A DNA stretch of 64,000 nt from UBA1479 sp964012715 (GTDB taxonomy: Bacteria > Pseudomonadota > Alphaproteobacteria > Rhodospirillales > Casp-alpha2), in contig CAXGUG010000005.1 of NCBI GenBank assembly GCA_964012715.1, positions 1 through 64,000 on the forward strand, read 5' to 3'. Made by a program: the position numbers and the translations under genes. The notes under the pieces were generated by a model. That model was not told the origin of the DNA. It was given only the letters and a program-made list of their open reading frames with translations, and ran no database searches. Positions within the stretch are counted from its first letter, which is position 1. Every line of letters starts with the position of its first letter. Below are positions 24,152 through 32,507 of this stretch, in pieces.

Positions 24152-25588
24152 TCAGCCCAGCTTCAAGAGGAAGCGCACGATGGCGCGGGTCCGGTCGCTG
24201 AACAGCTTGGGCGTGAAGAAGCTTCCAGCGGCCCGTTTCGAGACCTCGCCCAGGGTCGGATACGGCATGATGACCTGCGCCAAATCGCCGACCTTCATGC
24301 CCTTGCCGACGGCCAGGGTCCAAAGGTGGATATGCTCGCCCGCCTGCCGTCCAACGATGCCGCAGCCCAGGACCTTGCCCTTGGGCGTGACGATGGCCTT
24401 GACCAGCCCCTCGGTCGCCAGCTCGGCCTGGGCCCGGTCGTTTTCGCGGAACGGCCAGCGCAGCACGGAGAATTCGATGCCTTTGTCCCGCGCCTGCTTT
24501 TCCGTCAGGCCGACCTGCGCCAGTTCGGGTGCCGTATAGGTCACCCAGGGCACGGCGGAATGATCGGCCTTGGCCGGCAGTCGAAACAGCACGTTCTTGA
24601 TCACCACCCCGGCGTGATAACCCGCGACATGGGTGAACTGCAGCCCGCCCGCGACGTCGCCGATGGCGAAGACTTTCTTATTGGTGCTGCGCAGGCGCGC
24701 ATCGACCTTGATCCCCCGGGGGGTATGCTCGATCCCGGCCTTGTCCAGGTCCAGGCCCGCGAGGTTGGGCCTACGCCCGGCGGCGACCAGGATATGGCTG
24801 CCCTCGATCCGCTCGACCGCGCCATCGGCCTCGACCGAAACGGCGACACCGGTCGCGGTCTTCTCGACGCCGGAAACCTTCAAGCCTTCGCGCAGGTCGA
24901 TGCCGTCGGCGATCAGCGAACGGCGCACCACCTCAACCAGTTCCGGGTCGTCGTTGGCCATGATCGCGGCCATTTCCAACAGCGTGACCTTACACCCCAG
25001 TTGGGCATGGGCCTGGGCCATCTCGGCCCCGATCGGCCCGCCGCCGATGACGATCAGATGATCCGGCAGGGATTCCCGCTCGAACAGGCTTTCATTGGTC
25101 AGGTAGGGAACCGTGTCCAGGCCCGGAATGGGCGGCACGGCGGCACTCGACCCGGTGGCGATGACGAAGCGGCGGGCGCGGATTTCCGTCTCACCGGCCT
25201 GTACCCGGTCAGGGGCGGTGAACCGCCCGGCGGCGCGGATCACGGTCACGCCCAGGCCTTCGAACCGTTCCTGGCTGTCCATCGGGCGAATGGCGTCGAT
25301 CACGCTTTCGACATGGCCGTAGACAGATGCCCCGTCGACGCCGTCGAGCGTGGCGCGCACGCCGAACCGTCCGGCTTCGCGCACCGCCGCTGCCGCATGA
25401 CCGGCGGCCAGCAGGGCCTTTGACGGCACGCAGCCGTAATTCAGGCAATCGCCGCCCATTTCGCCCTTTTCGATCAGGACGACCCGCGCCCCCATCTGCG
25501 AGGCCCCGGCGGCGACGGACAATCCGCCCGACCCGGCGCCAATGACGCAGATGTCGGCGTCGATCATTTTCGGCGGCGTATCAGTCAT
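24152..25588 (-). CDS. FAD-dependent pyridine nucleotide-disulfide oxidoreductase (Lpd/MerA-like)
   Basis: A 478-residue flavoprotein with CLNYGC (redox cysteines in GGDCLNYGCVPSK), GAGSGG FAD motif and GGGPIGAEMAQAHAQLG NAD(P) motif. It resembles lipoamide dehydrogenase and mercuric reductase, but the usual C-terminal catalytic HPTxxE pair is replaced by PYPTLGE: Tyr stands where His is required for dithiol chemistry. Such Tyr-bearing proteins are frequently encoded next to TVP38-type membrane proteins, as here, where the stop of TVP38 overlaps this start by 8 bases. Substrate unknown; it is not the pyruvate dehydrogenase E3. Annotation as lpd would be misleading. Confidence 0.88.
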   Translation of the reverse strand: MTDTPPKMIDADICVIGAGSGGLSVAAGASQMGARVVLIEKGEMGGDCLNYGCVPSKALLAAGHAAAAVREAGRFGVRATLDGVDGASVYGHVESVIDAIRPMDSQERFEGLGVTVIRAAGRFTAPDRVQAGETEIRARRFVIATGSSAAVPPIPGLDTVPYLTNESLFERESLPDHLIVIGGGPIGAEMAQAHAQLGCKVTLLEMAAIMANDDPELVEVVRRSLIADGIDLREGLKVSGVEKTATGVAVSVEADGAVERIEGSHILVAAGRRPNLAGLDLDKAGIEHTPRGIKVDARLRSTNKKVFAIGDVAGGLQFTHVAGYHAGVVIKNVLFRLPAKADHSAVPWVTYTAPELAQVGLTEKQARDKGIEFSVLRWPFRENDRAQAELATEGLVKAIVTPKGKVLGCGIVGRQAGEHIHLWTLAVGKGMKVGDLAQVIMPYPTLGEVSKRAAGSFFTPKLFSDRTRAIVRFLLKLG

Positions 25589-26348
25589 GATTGGCTGCGG
25601 CGGGATTCCGCCGCTCCTTGATCTTGCGCAGCACCACCGGCACCAGGGCCAGGGCCGCCAGCCCCAACAGGGGGCCCATGATGTGCGGCTCGAACACGAT
25701 GGTCAGGTCCGGCGTGCCGCCCTGATCCAAGACCGCGCCCAGGCCGTTGCCGACGCTGGCGAAGACGACCGTCGCCGGGGCGATGCCCAGGACCGTGGCG
25801 ATGACGAAGGCCCCGGTCCCGACGTTTAAGAACGCGGGCACCAAATTGACCAGCCAGAACGGGAACAACGGCACTAGGCGCAGGAACATCAGGTAGGAAA
25901 AGGCGTTTTTCTGAAAGCCTTCCTCCATCCGGCGGACGAAGGGACCAGCTTTCTTATATAGAAAGTCGCCGATGGCGTAGCGCGCCGCCAGGAATACGAT
26001 CAACGACCCTAGGGTCGCCGCGATCACGACCACCGTGGCCCCCAGGCCCGTGCCGAACACGAACCCGGCCAGCAGCGTCATCCAGATCGCGCCCGGGATC
26101 GACAGGGCGACGACCGCCGTATAGGCCAGCCCGAACAACAGGATCGTCAGGGTCTGATGTTCGGCATAAGTATCCAGCACCGCCATGCGGTGGGTCTTCA
26201 GAGCATCGAACGACAGGTATTGCTGCAGGTCGAAAGCGAAAAACAGGCCCATGGCCAGGACCAGCACCGCCAGTGGCACCAGCCGTTTCATCGACAGCCC
26301 ACCCCCGTTTGAGGCTTCCTGCCTGTTCTGATCGAGCGCCTTAGACAT
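25581..26348 (-). CDS. TVP38/TMEM64-family (SNARE-associated, DedA-like) membrane protein
   Basis: A 255-residue protein with about six membrane segments. The core shows the VTT/DedA-superfamily pattern: ALSIPGAIWMTLLAGFVFG, ATLGSLIVFLAARYAIGDFLYKK, and a central FLRLVPLFPFWLVNLVPAF, in which the Arg-Leu-x-Pro element is a family hallmark. Family members are linked to lipid scrambling and to membrane homeostasis, but the bacterial role of this branch is not settled. The gene overlaps the flavoprotein gene by 8 bases (ATGACTGA), so the two are translationally coupled; the histidine kinase follows. Whether the set acts in redox sensing at the membrane is speculation. Confidence 0.87.
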   Translation of the reverse strand: MSKALDQNRQEASNGGGLSMKRLVPLAVLVLAMGLFFAFDLQQYLSFDALKTHRMAVLDTYAEHQTLTILLFGLAYTAVVALSIPGAIWMTLLAGFVFGTGLGATVVVIAATLGSLIVFLAARYAIGDFLYKKAGPFVRRMEEGFQKNAFSYLMFLRLVPLFPFWLVNLVPAFLNVGTGAFVIATVLGIAPATVVFASVGNGLGAVLDQGGTPDLTIVFEPHIMGPLLGLAALALVPVVLRKIKERRNPAAANHD

Positions 26349-26528
26349 GCTAAAAACCTTGTTCCGGAGAAGCGGCCCGAACGGCCGCGTTTCCCGGTTT
26401 CTATCCTTGCCGCTTGGAGCGGCACAAGGAAATGCGCCTCACGACGGGGTCAATTGCCCGTGAACGCCAAGTGAACGGCGCGGATATCCTTGGGTTTTCC
26501 TTGGATTCGCAGGAATAGCCGAGTCCCG

Positions 26529-26557
26529 TTGACTTCACGGGACCAAACCCTTAAAAA
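26529..26557 (+). promoter_or_regulatory. Sigma-70-type promoter for rpmH
   Basis: A -35 box TTGACT (26529-26534) and a -10 box TAAAAA (26552-26557), separated by exactly 17 bases, sit 30 bases before the rpmH start. Spacing and sequence fit a housekeeping promoter. A transcription start near 26563 would leave a short leader carrying AAGGAG at 26574-26579. Confidence 0.65.
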
Positions 26558-26586
26558 GCGCACTCGTTTTTCTAAGGAGACGTCGC

Positions 26587-26721
26587 GTGAAACGGACTTA
26601 TCAACCGAGCAAGCTTGTCCGCAAGCGTCGCCACGGGTTCCGCAGCCGCATGGCCACCACCGGTGGTCGACGCGTGCTGGCGGCGCGGCGCGCCAAGGGC
26701 CGCAAGCGCCTGTCCGCCTAA
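26587..26721 (+). CDS. rpmH: 50S ribosomal protein L34
   Basis: A 44-residue highly basic protein, too small and with a GTG start, so easily missed. The sequence KRTYQPSKLVRKRRHGFRSR and the tail AARRAKGRKRLSA match L34 almost throughout, and its length equals the family norm. AAGGAG at 26574-26579 is 7 bases before the start. It is the first gene of rpmH-rnpA-yidD-yidC, an order conserved widely near the bacterial replication origin or elsewhere in alphaproteobacteria. L34 is part of the large ribosomal subunit. No unusual features. Confidence 0.97.
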   Translation: MKRTYQPSKLVRKRRHGFRSRMATTGGRRVLAARRAKGRKRLSA

Positions 26722-26762
26722 CAGCGCCCGCCCTCCCGTCAGCCGGTCGGAAGCGAAACGCC

Positions 26763-27191
26763 ATGTCACCCACGGTGCCGAGGCTGAAACGTCGCGCCGA
26801 CTTTCTGAAGGTGGCGCGGAAAGGCCGTAAATGGGCCGCGCCGGGGTTGGTGTTGCAGGCTTTGCGCCGGGAAACCGCAGAAGCGGATGGACGGACCGGG
26901 ACGACCGGACCGGACATCCGTTTGGGTTTTACGGTGACCAAGAAGGTGGGCAACGCCGTGGTACGCAATCGGGCGCGTCGGCGCCTGCGGGCGGCCGCGG
27001 ACCAAGTAATGCCTGAATGGGGGCTGTCAGGACATGATTATGTCCTGATCGGCCGCCAGGGCACATTAGACCGAGCTTTTCCGGCCCTGATCGGCGATCT
27101 GCGCAAAGCGCTGGAGCGGGTCGGGGCGCCGAACAAAGGGGGCGGACGCGACCGAAACGGACGCAGCCGCCGGGAGACCCGGGAGACATGA
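26763..27191 (+). CDS. rnpA: Ribonuclease P protein component
   Basis: The protein subunit of RNase P, which removes the 5' leader of tRNAs together with the rnpB RNA (not in this window). 142 residues. It has PRLKRRADFLKVARKGRKW near the N terminus, IRLGFTVTKKVGNAVVRNRA with the RNR box (NRARRRLR) and DYVLIGRQGT. The start at the ATG 26763 follows rpmH by 41 bases; a longer in-frame extension upstream overlaps rpmH and lacks any family match. The C-terminal 25 residues are a basic Gly/Arg-rich tail (NKGGGRDRNGRSRR) beyond the core fold. It overlaps nothing and is 4 bases from yidD. Confidence 0.95.
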   Translation: MSPTVPRLKRRADFLKVARKGRKWAAPGLVLQALRRETAEADGRTGTTGPDIRLGFTVTKKVGNAVVRNRARRRLRAAADQVMPEWGLSGHDYVLIGRQGTLDRAFPALIGDLRKALERVGAPNKGGGRDRNGRSRRETRET

Positions 27192-27195
27192 ACTG

Positions 27196-27513
27196 ATGGC
27201 GACGACGATAGCCGCCCTACCGGCCCGCCTCGCCCGCGCCCTGATCCGGGGCTATCAGCTATTCCTGTCGCCATTGGCGCCGGCTTCGTGCCGGTTTCAT
27301 CCCACCTGTTCCGAATATGCCCGCGAGGCCCTGGCCGAACACGGTTTCTTCCGTGGTCTGGGGCTGAGCCTGTGGCGCCTGGCGCGCTGCAATCCCTGGA
27401 ACCCGGGCGGTTTCGACCCGGTACCCGGCGCGCATTGCTGCGCCGAGCATGACCACGGCGACGACCGTGGCGCTTCCTCTCATTCAAATCTTCCCCAACC
27501 GCACGGGTCCTGA
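27196..27513 (+). CDS. yidD: Membrane protein insertion efficiency factor YidD
   Basis: A 105-residue small protein. GYQLFLSPLAPASCRFHPTCSEYAREAL and the following WRLARCNPWNPGGFDPVP are the YidD signature, with three conserved Cys residues. The ATG lies 4 bases after the rnpA stop; the next gene, yidC, begins 5 bases after this stop. The C-terminal tail (CCAEHDHGDDRGASSHSN) is His/Asp-rich and longer than in E. coli. It is thought to help YidC-mediated insertion of inner-membrane proteins, by association with the inner face of the membrane. Confidence 0.95.
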   Translation: MATTIAALPARLARALIRGYQLFLSPLAPASCRFHPTCSEYAREALAEHGFFRGLGLSLWRLARCNPWNPGGFDPVPGAHCCAEHDHGDDRGASSHSNLPQPHGS

Positions 27514-27518
27514 GAATT

Positions 27519-29297
27519 ATGATCGAGAACAAGAACCTGATTTTGGCCGTCGTCCTTTCCGTGGCCGTGCTGGTGGGCTTCGAGTTGTTTTTCAAAACCA
27601 CCCAGCCTGCGCCGCAGCAGACTGCGGAAAGCACCCAGCCGGGCGCGCAGCCGGGCCAGGCGCCGACCGCTCCGGCCGCCCCCGCCGCGCCGACCGGCGA
27701 CGGTTCCGCCGTGCCGCCGCAGGCGCCGGGCGCACCCGCGGCCCAGGCCCCCGGCATGACGCCGAAGGCGACCCGGGCCGAGGTTCTGGCCACCAACCCG
27801 CGCATCAAGATCACGACCCCGCGCCTGTCGGGTTCGATCTCGCTCAAGGGCGGTCGGATCGATGACCTGATCCTGGCCGACTATCGGGAAACCCTGGAAA
27901 AGGACAGCCCGGCGATCACCCTGCTGAGCCCGCGCGGCGTGTCCGACGCCTATTTCGCCGAATTCGGCTGGATCGCCGCCAAGGGCGCGGACGGCAAGCC
28001 CGTCACCCGCGTGCCCGACGCCGACACGGTCTGGACCCCCAGCGCCCAGACGCTGACCCCCGAAGCGCCGGTGACCCTGACCTGGGACAACGGCCAGGGC
28101 CTAGTGTTCTCGCGCACCTATGCGATCGACGAGAACTTCATGTTCAAGATCACCCAGGGCGTCGCCAACAAGGGCGGTGCGGCGGTCGAGCTTTATCCCT
28201 ATGGCCTGGTATCCCGCCAAGGCACGCCGAAGACCTCGGGCTTCTATATCCTGCACGAGGGCCTGTTGGGCGTGAACAACGGCGAACTGAAGGAAGTGAA
28301 GTACAAGGACCTTCAGGAACAGAAGATGGAAACCAGCGCCGGGACCGGTGGCTGGATCGGCATCACCGACAAATACTGGCTGACCGCGCTGATCCCCAAC
28401 AAGGAAGCAGAGGTCACCAAGCGTTACGTCTATCGCAAGAGCGGCGTGATCGACTCCTATCAGATCGATTTCCTGGGTGCCGGCGTGAACGTCGCCCCCG
28501 GCGCTTCGGGCACGGCCGAAAACCACCTGTTCGCCGGCGCCAAGCAGGTCAAGATCCTGGATGCCTACGAAGAAAGCCTGGGCATCGACCGCTTTGACCT
28601 GGCCATCGACTGGGGCTGGTTCTACTTCCTGACCCGGCCGATCTTCTACGGCCTGCTGTGGCTTGAACATCATGTCGGCAACCTGGGCATCGCGATCCTG
28701 ATCCTGACGATTTCGATCAAGGGCGCGTTCTTCCCGCTGGCCAACAAGTCGTACGAAAGCATGAGCAAGATGAAGAAGCTTCAGCCGGAGATGGTGAAGC
28801 TTCGCGAGCGCTATGCCGACGACAAGGTCAAGCTGAACGAAGAAATGATGTCCCTGTACAAGAAATCGGGGACCAATCCGGCATCGGGCTGTTTGCCGAT
28901 CCTGATTCAGATTCCGGTGTTCTTCGCCCTGTACAAGGTTCTGTTCGTTACCATCGAAATGCGCCACGCGCCGTTCTATGGCTGGATTCAGGATCTGTCC
29001 TCGGCCGACCCGACCAACATCTTCACCCTGTTCGGCCTGATCGCCTGGGCCCCGCCGGAAATCATGCATGTCGGCATCTGGCCGCTGTTGATGGGCATCT
29101 CGATGTTCTTGCAGCAGAAGCTGAACCCGCAGCCGACCGATCCGACGCAGGCCAAGATCATGATGTTCCTGCCGCTCATCTTCACCTTCCTGCTTGCCAA
29201 GTTCCCGGCGGGTCTGGTCCTGTACTGGACCTGGAACAACCTGCTGTCGATCGCGCAGCAGTGGGTGATCATGCGACGCATGGGCGTCAAAGCCTAA
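27519..29297 (+). CDS. yidC: Membrane protein insertase YidC
   Basis: Inserts and folds inner-membrane proteins, alone or with SecYEG. 592 residues: an N-terminal anchor (MIENKNLILAVVLSVAVLVG), a long Pro/Ala/Gln-rich linker (about 30-80), a periplasmic beta-sandwich domain (P1, about 80-330), and five membrane segments with GWFYFLTRPIFYGLLW, SYESMSKMKKLQPEM and CLPILIQIPVFFALYKVL, all conserved in YidC. The domain arrangement is that of the Gram-negative long form. It lies between yidD and engB, 18 bases before the latter. The start follows yidD by 5 bases. Confidence 0.97.
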   Translation: MIENKNLILAVVLSVAVLVGFELFFKTTQPAPQQTAESTQPGAQPGQAPTAPAAPAAPTGDGSAVPPQAPGAPAAQAPGMTPKATRAEVLATNPRIKITTPRLSGSISLKGGRIDDLILADYRETLEKDSPAITLLSPRGVSDAYFAEFGWIAAKGADGKPVTRVPDADTVWTPSAQTLTPEAPVTLTWDNGQGLVFSRTYAIDENFMFKITQGVANKGGAAVELYPYGLVSRQGTPKTSGFYILHEGLLGVNNGELKEVKYKDLQEQKMETSAGTGGWIGITDKYWLTALIPNKEAEVTKRYVYRKSGVIDSYQIDFLGAGVNVAPGASGTAENHLFAGAKQVKILDAYEESLGIDRFDLAIDWGWFYFLTRPIFYGLLWLEHHVGNLGIAILILTISIKGAFFPLANKSYESMSKMKKLQPEMVKLRERYADDKVKLNEEMMSLYKKSGTNPASGCLPILIQIPVFFALYKVLFVTIEMRHAPFYGWIQDLSSADPTNIFTLFGLIAWAPPEIMHVGIWPLLMGISMFLQQKLNPQPTDPTQAKIMMFLPLIFTFLLAKFPAGLVLYWTWNNLLSIAQQWVIMRRMGVKA

Positions 29298-29315
29298 GCA
29301 ACCCGGGAGAGCGAG

Positions 29316-30002
29316 ATGAACCAGCCGGGCGACATCACACCCGGCGTGGATTCCGGGGCCGAAGCCGACGACATTCTGTTGGAGAACGGGCGCCTTCTGT
29401 TCGCGCAGCAGGCGACGTTTCTTCTGGGCGCGGCCGGCCTGCCGCAGGTGCCGGACAGTGACTTGCCGGAAATCGCCTTCGCCGGGCGCTCGAACGTCGG
29501 TAAATCGTCGTTGATCAATGCCCTGACCGGGCGCAAGGACCTGGCCCGCACGTCCAACACCCCGGGCCGCACCCAGCAGATCAATTTCTTCGACCTTGGG
29601 GCCCGCCTGATGCTGGCCGACCTGCCGGGCTATGGCTATGCCAAGGCCCCGAAGGGCCAGGTCAAGAACTGGACCAAGCTGGTCAATTCATACCTCAAGG
29701 GGCGGCAGGAACTGCGCCGGACCTGCGTGCTGATCGATGCCCGCCACGGGCTGAAGGCGACCGACCGCGAGGTCATGTCGATGCTCGACGCCGCCGCCCA
29801 GCCCTATCAGATCGTCCTCACCAAGTGCGACAAGATCAAGGCCGCGGACCTGGAAAAACTGGTCGAGCGGACCGGGGCCGAACTGGCCAAGCACACGGCG
29901 GCGCATCCGGTCATCATGCGCACCAGTTCGTTCAAGAACGAAGGGATCGAAGAGCTGAGGGCCGAGTTGGCGACCCTGGCGCTCCCGGCGCAATCGTCCT
30001 AA
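29316..30002 (+). CDS. engB: Ribosome biogenesis GTP-binding protein YsxC/EngB
   Basis: A 228-residue GTPase involved in 50S subunit assembly. Motifs: P loop GRSNVGKSSLINAL, switch I NTPGRTQQINFF, G3 DLPGYGYAKAP, G4 TKCDK (as VLTKCDKIK), G5 near TSSFKNEG. It lies in the housekeeping block, between yidC and argB. GGAGA precedes the ATG by 5 bases. The N-terminal 55 residues carry an acidic extension before the G domain, common in alphaproteobacteria. Length and motifs fit the TrmE-Era-EngA-YihA superfamily, EngB branch. Confidence 0.95.
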   Translation: MNQPGDITPGVDSGAEADDILLENGRLLFAQQATFLLGAAGLPQVPDSDLPEIAFAGRSNVGKSSLINALTGRKDLARTSNTPGRTQQINFFDLGARLMLADLPGYGYAKAPKGQVKNWTKLVNSYLKGRQELRRTCVLIDARHGLKATDREVMSMLDAAAQPYQIVLTKCDKIKAADLEKLVERTGAELAKHTAAHPVIMRTSSFKNEGIEELRAELATLALPAQSS

Positions 30003-30053
30003 CCTCCCGCAAACGCTTCTATTTCACCGAACAATCAATTAGGTTCGCCTGCC

Positions 30054-30962
30054 ATGACCGAGAACAAACGCACCATCGCCGACAAATGGCAAAGTCAGGC
30101 CCGGGTCCTGTCCGAGGCGCTGCCCTTCATGCGCCGCTACACCGGCCAGACCGTGGTCATCAAGTACGGCGGCCATGCCATGGGCAACGACGAGATGGCC
30201 AACCTGTTCGCGCGCGACGTGGTGTTGCTGCGCCAGGTCGGCAGCAACCCGGTGGTCGTGCACGGCGGCGGGCCGCAGATCGGCGCGATGCTGGAGCGCT
30301 TGGCGATCGAAAGCAAATTCGTCGACGGTCTGCGCGTGACCGACGAAGACACGGTCAAGGTCGTGGAAATGGTCCTGGCCGGGGCCATCAACAAAGAGAT
30401 CGTCACCCGGATCAACGCCGCCGGCGGCATGGCCGCGGGCCTGTCCGGCAAGGATGGCAACCTGATCCAGGCCGACAAGCTGCGCCGCACCAAGAAAGAC
30501 CCGGAAAGCAATATAGAGCGTATCCTGGACCTGGGTCTGGTCGGCGAACCGAAAGAGGTCAACCCGCATATCCTGGAAGCCTTCGAGGAATCGGACATCA
30601 CCCCGGTGATCGCGCCGATCGGCGTCGGGCCGAAAGGCGAGACCCTGAACATCAACGCCGATACGGCGGCGGGCGCCATCGCCGGGGCCACCCATGCCAA
30701 GCGCCTGATCATGCTGACCGACGTGTCCGGCGTGCTGGACGCCGACGGCAACCTGATCCCGGAATTGACCGTGTCCAACGCCCGCAAGGCGATTGCCGAC
30801 GGCATCATCACCGGCGGCATGATCCCCAAGGTCGAAACCTGCATCGACGCGGTCGAATCCGGCGTCGGCGGGGCGGTGATCTCGGACGGCCGGGTGCCCC
30901 ACGCGGTGCTGGTCGAACTGTTCACCGAACATGGCGCCGGGACGATCATCCTGCCGGACTGA
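30054..30962 (+). CDS. argB: Acetylglutamate kinase
   Basis: Phosphorylates N-acetylglutamate with ATP, the second step of arginine synthesis. 302 residues. Family blocks: VVIKYGGHAMGN, VVVHGGGPQIGAML, ETLNINADTAAGAIAGATHAKRL, MLTDVSGVLDADGNLI and EHGAGTIILPD at the end. It has an N-terminal helix (DKWQSQARVLSEALPFMRRY), which in arginine-regulated forms mediates hexamer formation and feedback inhibition; that control is an inference here. The gene follows engB by 51 bases and precedes a strong terminator, so it ends the block. No other arg gene is in the window. Confidence 0.96.
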   Translation: MTENKRTIADKWQSQARVLSEALPFMRRYTGQTVVIKYGGHAMGNDEMANLFARDVVLLRQVGSNPVVVHGGGPQIGAMLERLAIESKFVDGLRVTDEDTVKVVEMVLAGAINKEIVTRINAAGGMAAGLSGKDGNLIQADKLRRTKKDPESNIERILDLGLVGEPKEVNPHILEAFEESDITPVIAPIGVGPKGETLNINADTAAGAIAGATHAKRLIMLTDVSGVLDADGNLIPELTVSNARKAIADGIITGGMIPKVETCIDAVESGVGGAVISDGRVPHAVLVELFTEHGAGTIILPD

Positions 30963-30986
30963 TCCTTGCCCGGAAATCGAACATGA

Positions 30987-31020
30987 AAAACGGCCGGTGC
31001 ATCACGCAACCGGCCGTTTT
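30987..31020. terminator. Bidirectional terminator after argB
   Basis: A 12-bp perfect stem (AAAACGGCCGGT, 30987-30998, with 31009-31020) and a 10-base loop, with an A run before and a T run after. It serves argB (plus) and the convergent amidase gene (minus). Confidence 0.88.
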
Positions 31021-31041
31021 CATTTCTGCGCTGTCAGAAGG

Positions 31042-32448
31042 TTATCCGACGACAGGCGCGATGTTTTCCTGAATCCACCGGGCGATGGCCGTGACCTTGG
31101 CGTCGTCGCCGGGCCAGCCCATGACCTGCAGGCCGACCGGCAAGCCGTCGATCGCCATCAACGGCACGGTGACGACCGGCGCGAACAGCATCGACGACGG
31201 ATAGTTGAAGATCGCGTAGCCGGTCGGATGTTTGACCTTGTCCGCGTCCGGTGCGCTGGCGTCCCACAACGGGGCCGGTCCGGGGCACGACAGGGTAATC
31301 GCCACATCGGCCAGTCCCGCCAGGTTGGCATGGGCGGCCTGGGCCGCTTCGCGCCGGGTCAGCAGGATTTCGTAATCGCCGACGGACATGGCCTCGGCCC
31401 GCTTGACCGCCCCTTGCGAGCGGAAGCTGACCTTGTCCCCGTACTGGTCGATCATGTTGCGGATCGCCCAACGGTTTTCCCATTGGGTGATTTCCCCGGC
31501 GATTTCCTGGGCGTCGACGATGGCGTGTTCCATGAAGTTGACGCTGGCGTTGGAATGCCGGTCGATCATCTCGATCCCGGCGGCGGCCATCTGGGCGCGC
31601 AGTTCGTTGAACGCGGCCTTGGACGCATCGTCGGTGAAGTTCCACCCGGCGGTTTCCAAAACCATCAGGCGCGCCGGCTTGGTCGCGGGCGGCGTGTCGT
31701 CCGGGCCCTTCAGGGCGCGGCAGCCACGGTCGCCCCCGGCGCGCTTGGCGATTTCGATGGCGACATGCCACATGTCCTGGATGCACCCGGCGTGCGGGCC
31801 GTGGGTGCTCATGCTGGTCGCCATGCGCTCACCCCGGTTGATGGCGCCCTGGGTCGGCTTCAACGAGACGTTGCCGCAGAACGCGGACGGGCGAATGATC
31901 GACCCGCCGACCTGCGAGCCGATGGCGGCGGGCATCATCTTGGCCGCGACGGCGGCGGCGGAACCGGACGACGATCCGCCCGGCGTGCGCGCCGGATCGA
32001 ACGGGTTGGTGGTCGGCCCCGGATGATTGCCGCCCAGTTCGGCGGTCACGGTCTTGGCCAGGATCACAGCCCCCGCTTCGCGCAGGGCCGAAACGGCGGC
32101 GTTGTCGCGGGTCGGGAAATTGCCCTTGAAGGCTTCGCAGCCGAATTCGGTCGGCATGTCCTTGGTTTCCAGCAGGTCCTTGATGGAAACCGGCATGCCG
32201 TCGATGGACGACAGCGGCTTGCCCGCTTTCCAGCGGGCGGTGCTGGCGTCAGCGGCGGCGCGCGCGCCCTCTTCGTTGATCGCGGTCAGGGCTTTGACGA
32301 CGGGTTCGCGCTCGGCAATGGTCGCGATGCAGCGCTCCAGGTAGTCCCGGGGGCTGTCCGATCCGTCGATGAAGGATTGCGTTTTGTCGTGGAAGGTAAG
32401 CGGTTCGTAGGTACGGGGGTCGTAGGGAATGCGCTCGGAGGCGGTCAT
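31042..32448 (-). CDS. Amidase (amidase-signature family)
   Basis: A 468-residue amidase-signature hydrolase using the Ser-cisSer-Lys triad. The catalytic Lys is in MPVSIKDL, the glycine/serine-rich signature is TPGGSSSGSAAAVAA and the nucleophile Ser follows in IGSQVGGSIIRP, where the usual DTGGSIR is changed to QVGGSII. Relatives include indoleacetamide hydrolase, GatA and many amide or ester hydrolases, so the substrate is unknown. It lies convergent to argB, and the next gene on the same strand (DUF2336) is 59 bases upstream. It is not GatA: length and the C-terminal half differ and there is no GatC/GatB here. Probably cytoplasmic. Confidence 0.88.
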   Translation of the reverse strand: MTASERIPYDPRTYEPLTFHDKTQSFIDGSDSPRDYLERCIATIAEREPVVKALTAINEEGARAAADASTARWKAGKPLSSIDGMPVSIKDLLETKDMPTEFGCEAFKGNFPTRDNAAVSALREAGAVILAKTVTAELGGNHPGPTTNPFDPARTPGGSSSGSAAAVAAKMMPAAIGSQVGGSIIRPSAFCGNVSLKPTQGAINRGERMATSMSTHGPHAGCIQDMWHVAIEIAKRAGGDRGCRALKGPDDTPPATKPARLMVLETAGWNFTDDASKAAFNELRAQMAAAGIEMIDRHSNASVNFMEHAIVDAQEIAGEITQWENRWAIRNMIDQYGDKVSFRSQGAVKRAEAMSVGDYEILLTRREAAQAAHANLAGLADVAITLSCPGPAPLWDASAPDADKVKHPTGYAIFNYPSSMLFAPVVTVPLMAIDGLPVGLQVMGWPGDDAKVTAIARWIQENIAPVVG

Positions 32449-32507
32449 TTTCGTCTCTCGTTCTTAACGGTTGGTCAGATACGCCACGCCCCTCTTCGCC
32501 AACGACC

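Noticed and set aside
24152..25588. Lipoamide dehydrogenase (lpd) as annotation
   Set aside because: The C-terminal catalytic His is replaced by Tyr and no pyruvate dehydrogenase genes are adjacent.
26490..27191. Extended reading frame upstream of rnpA
   Set aside because: The upstream 91 codons overlap rpmH, whose sequence is a near-perfect L34; rnpA starts at 26763.
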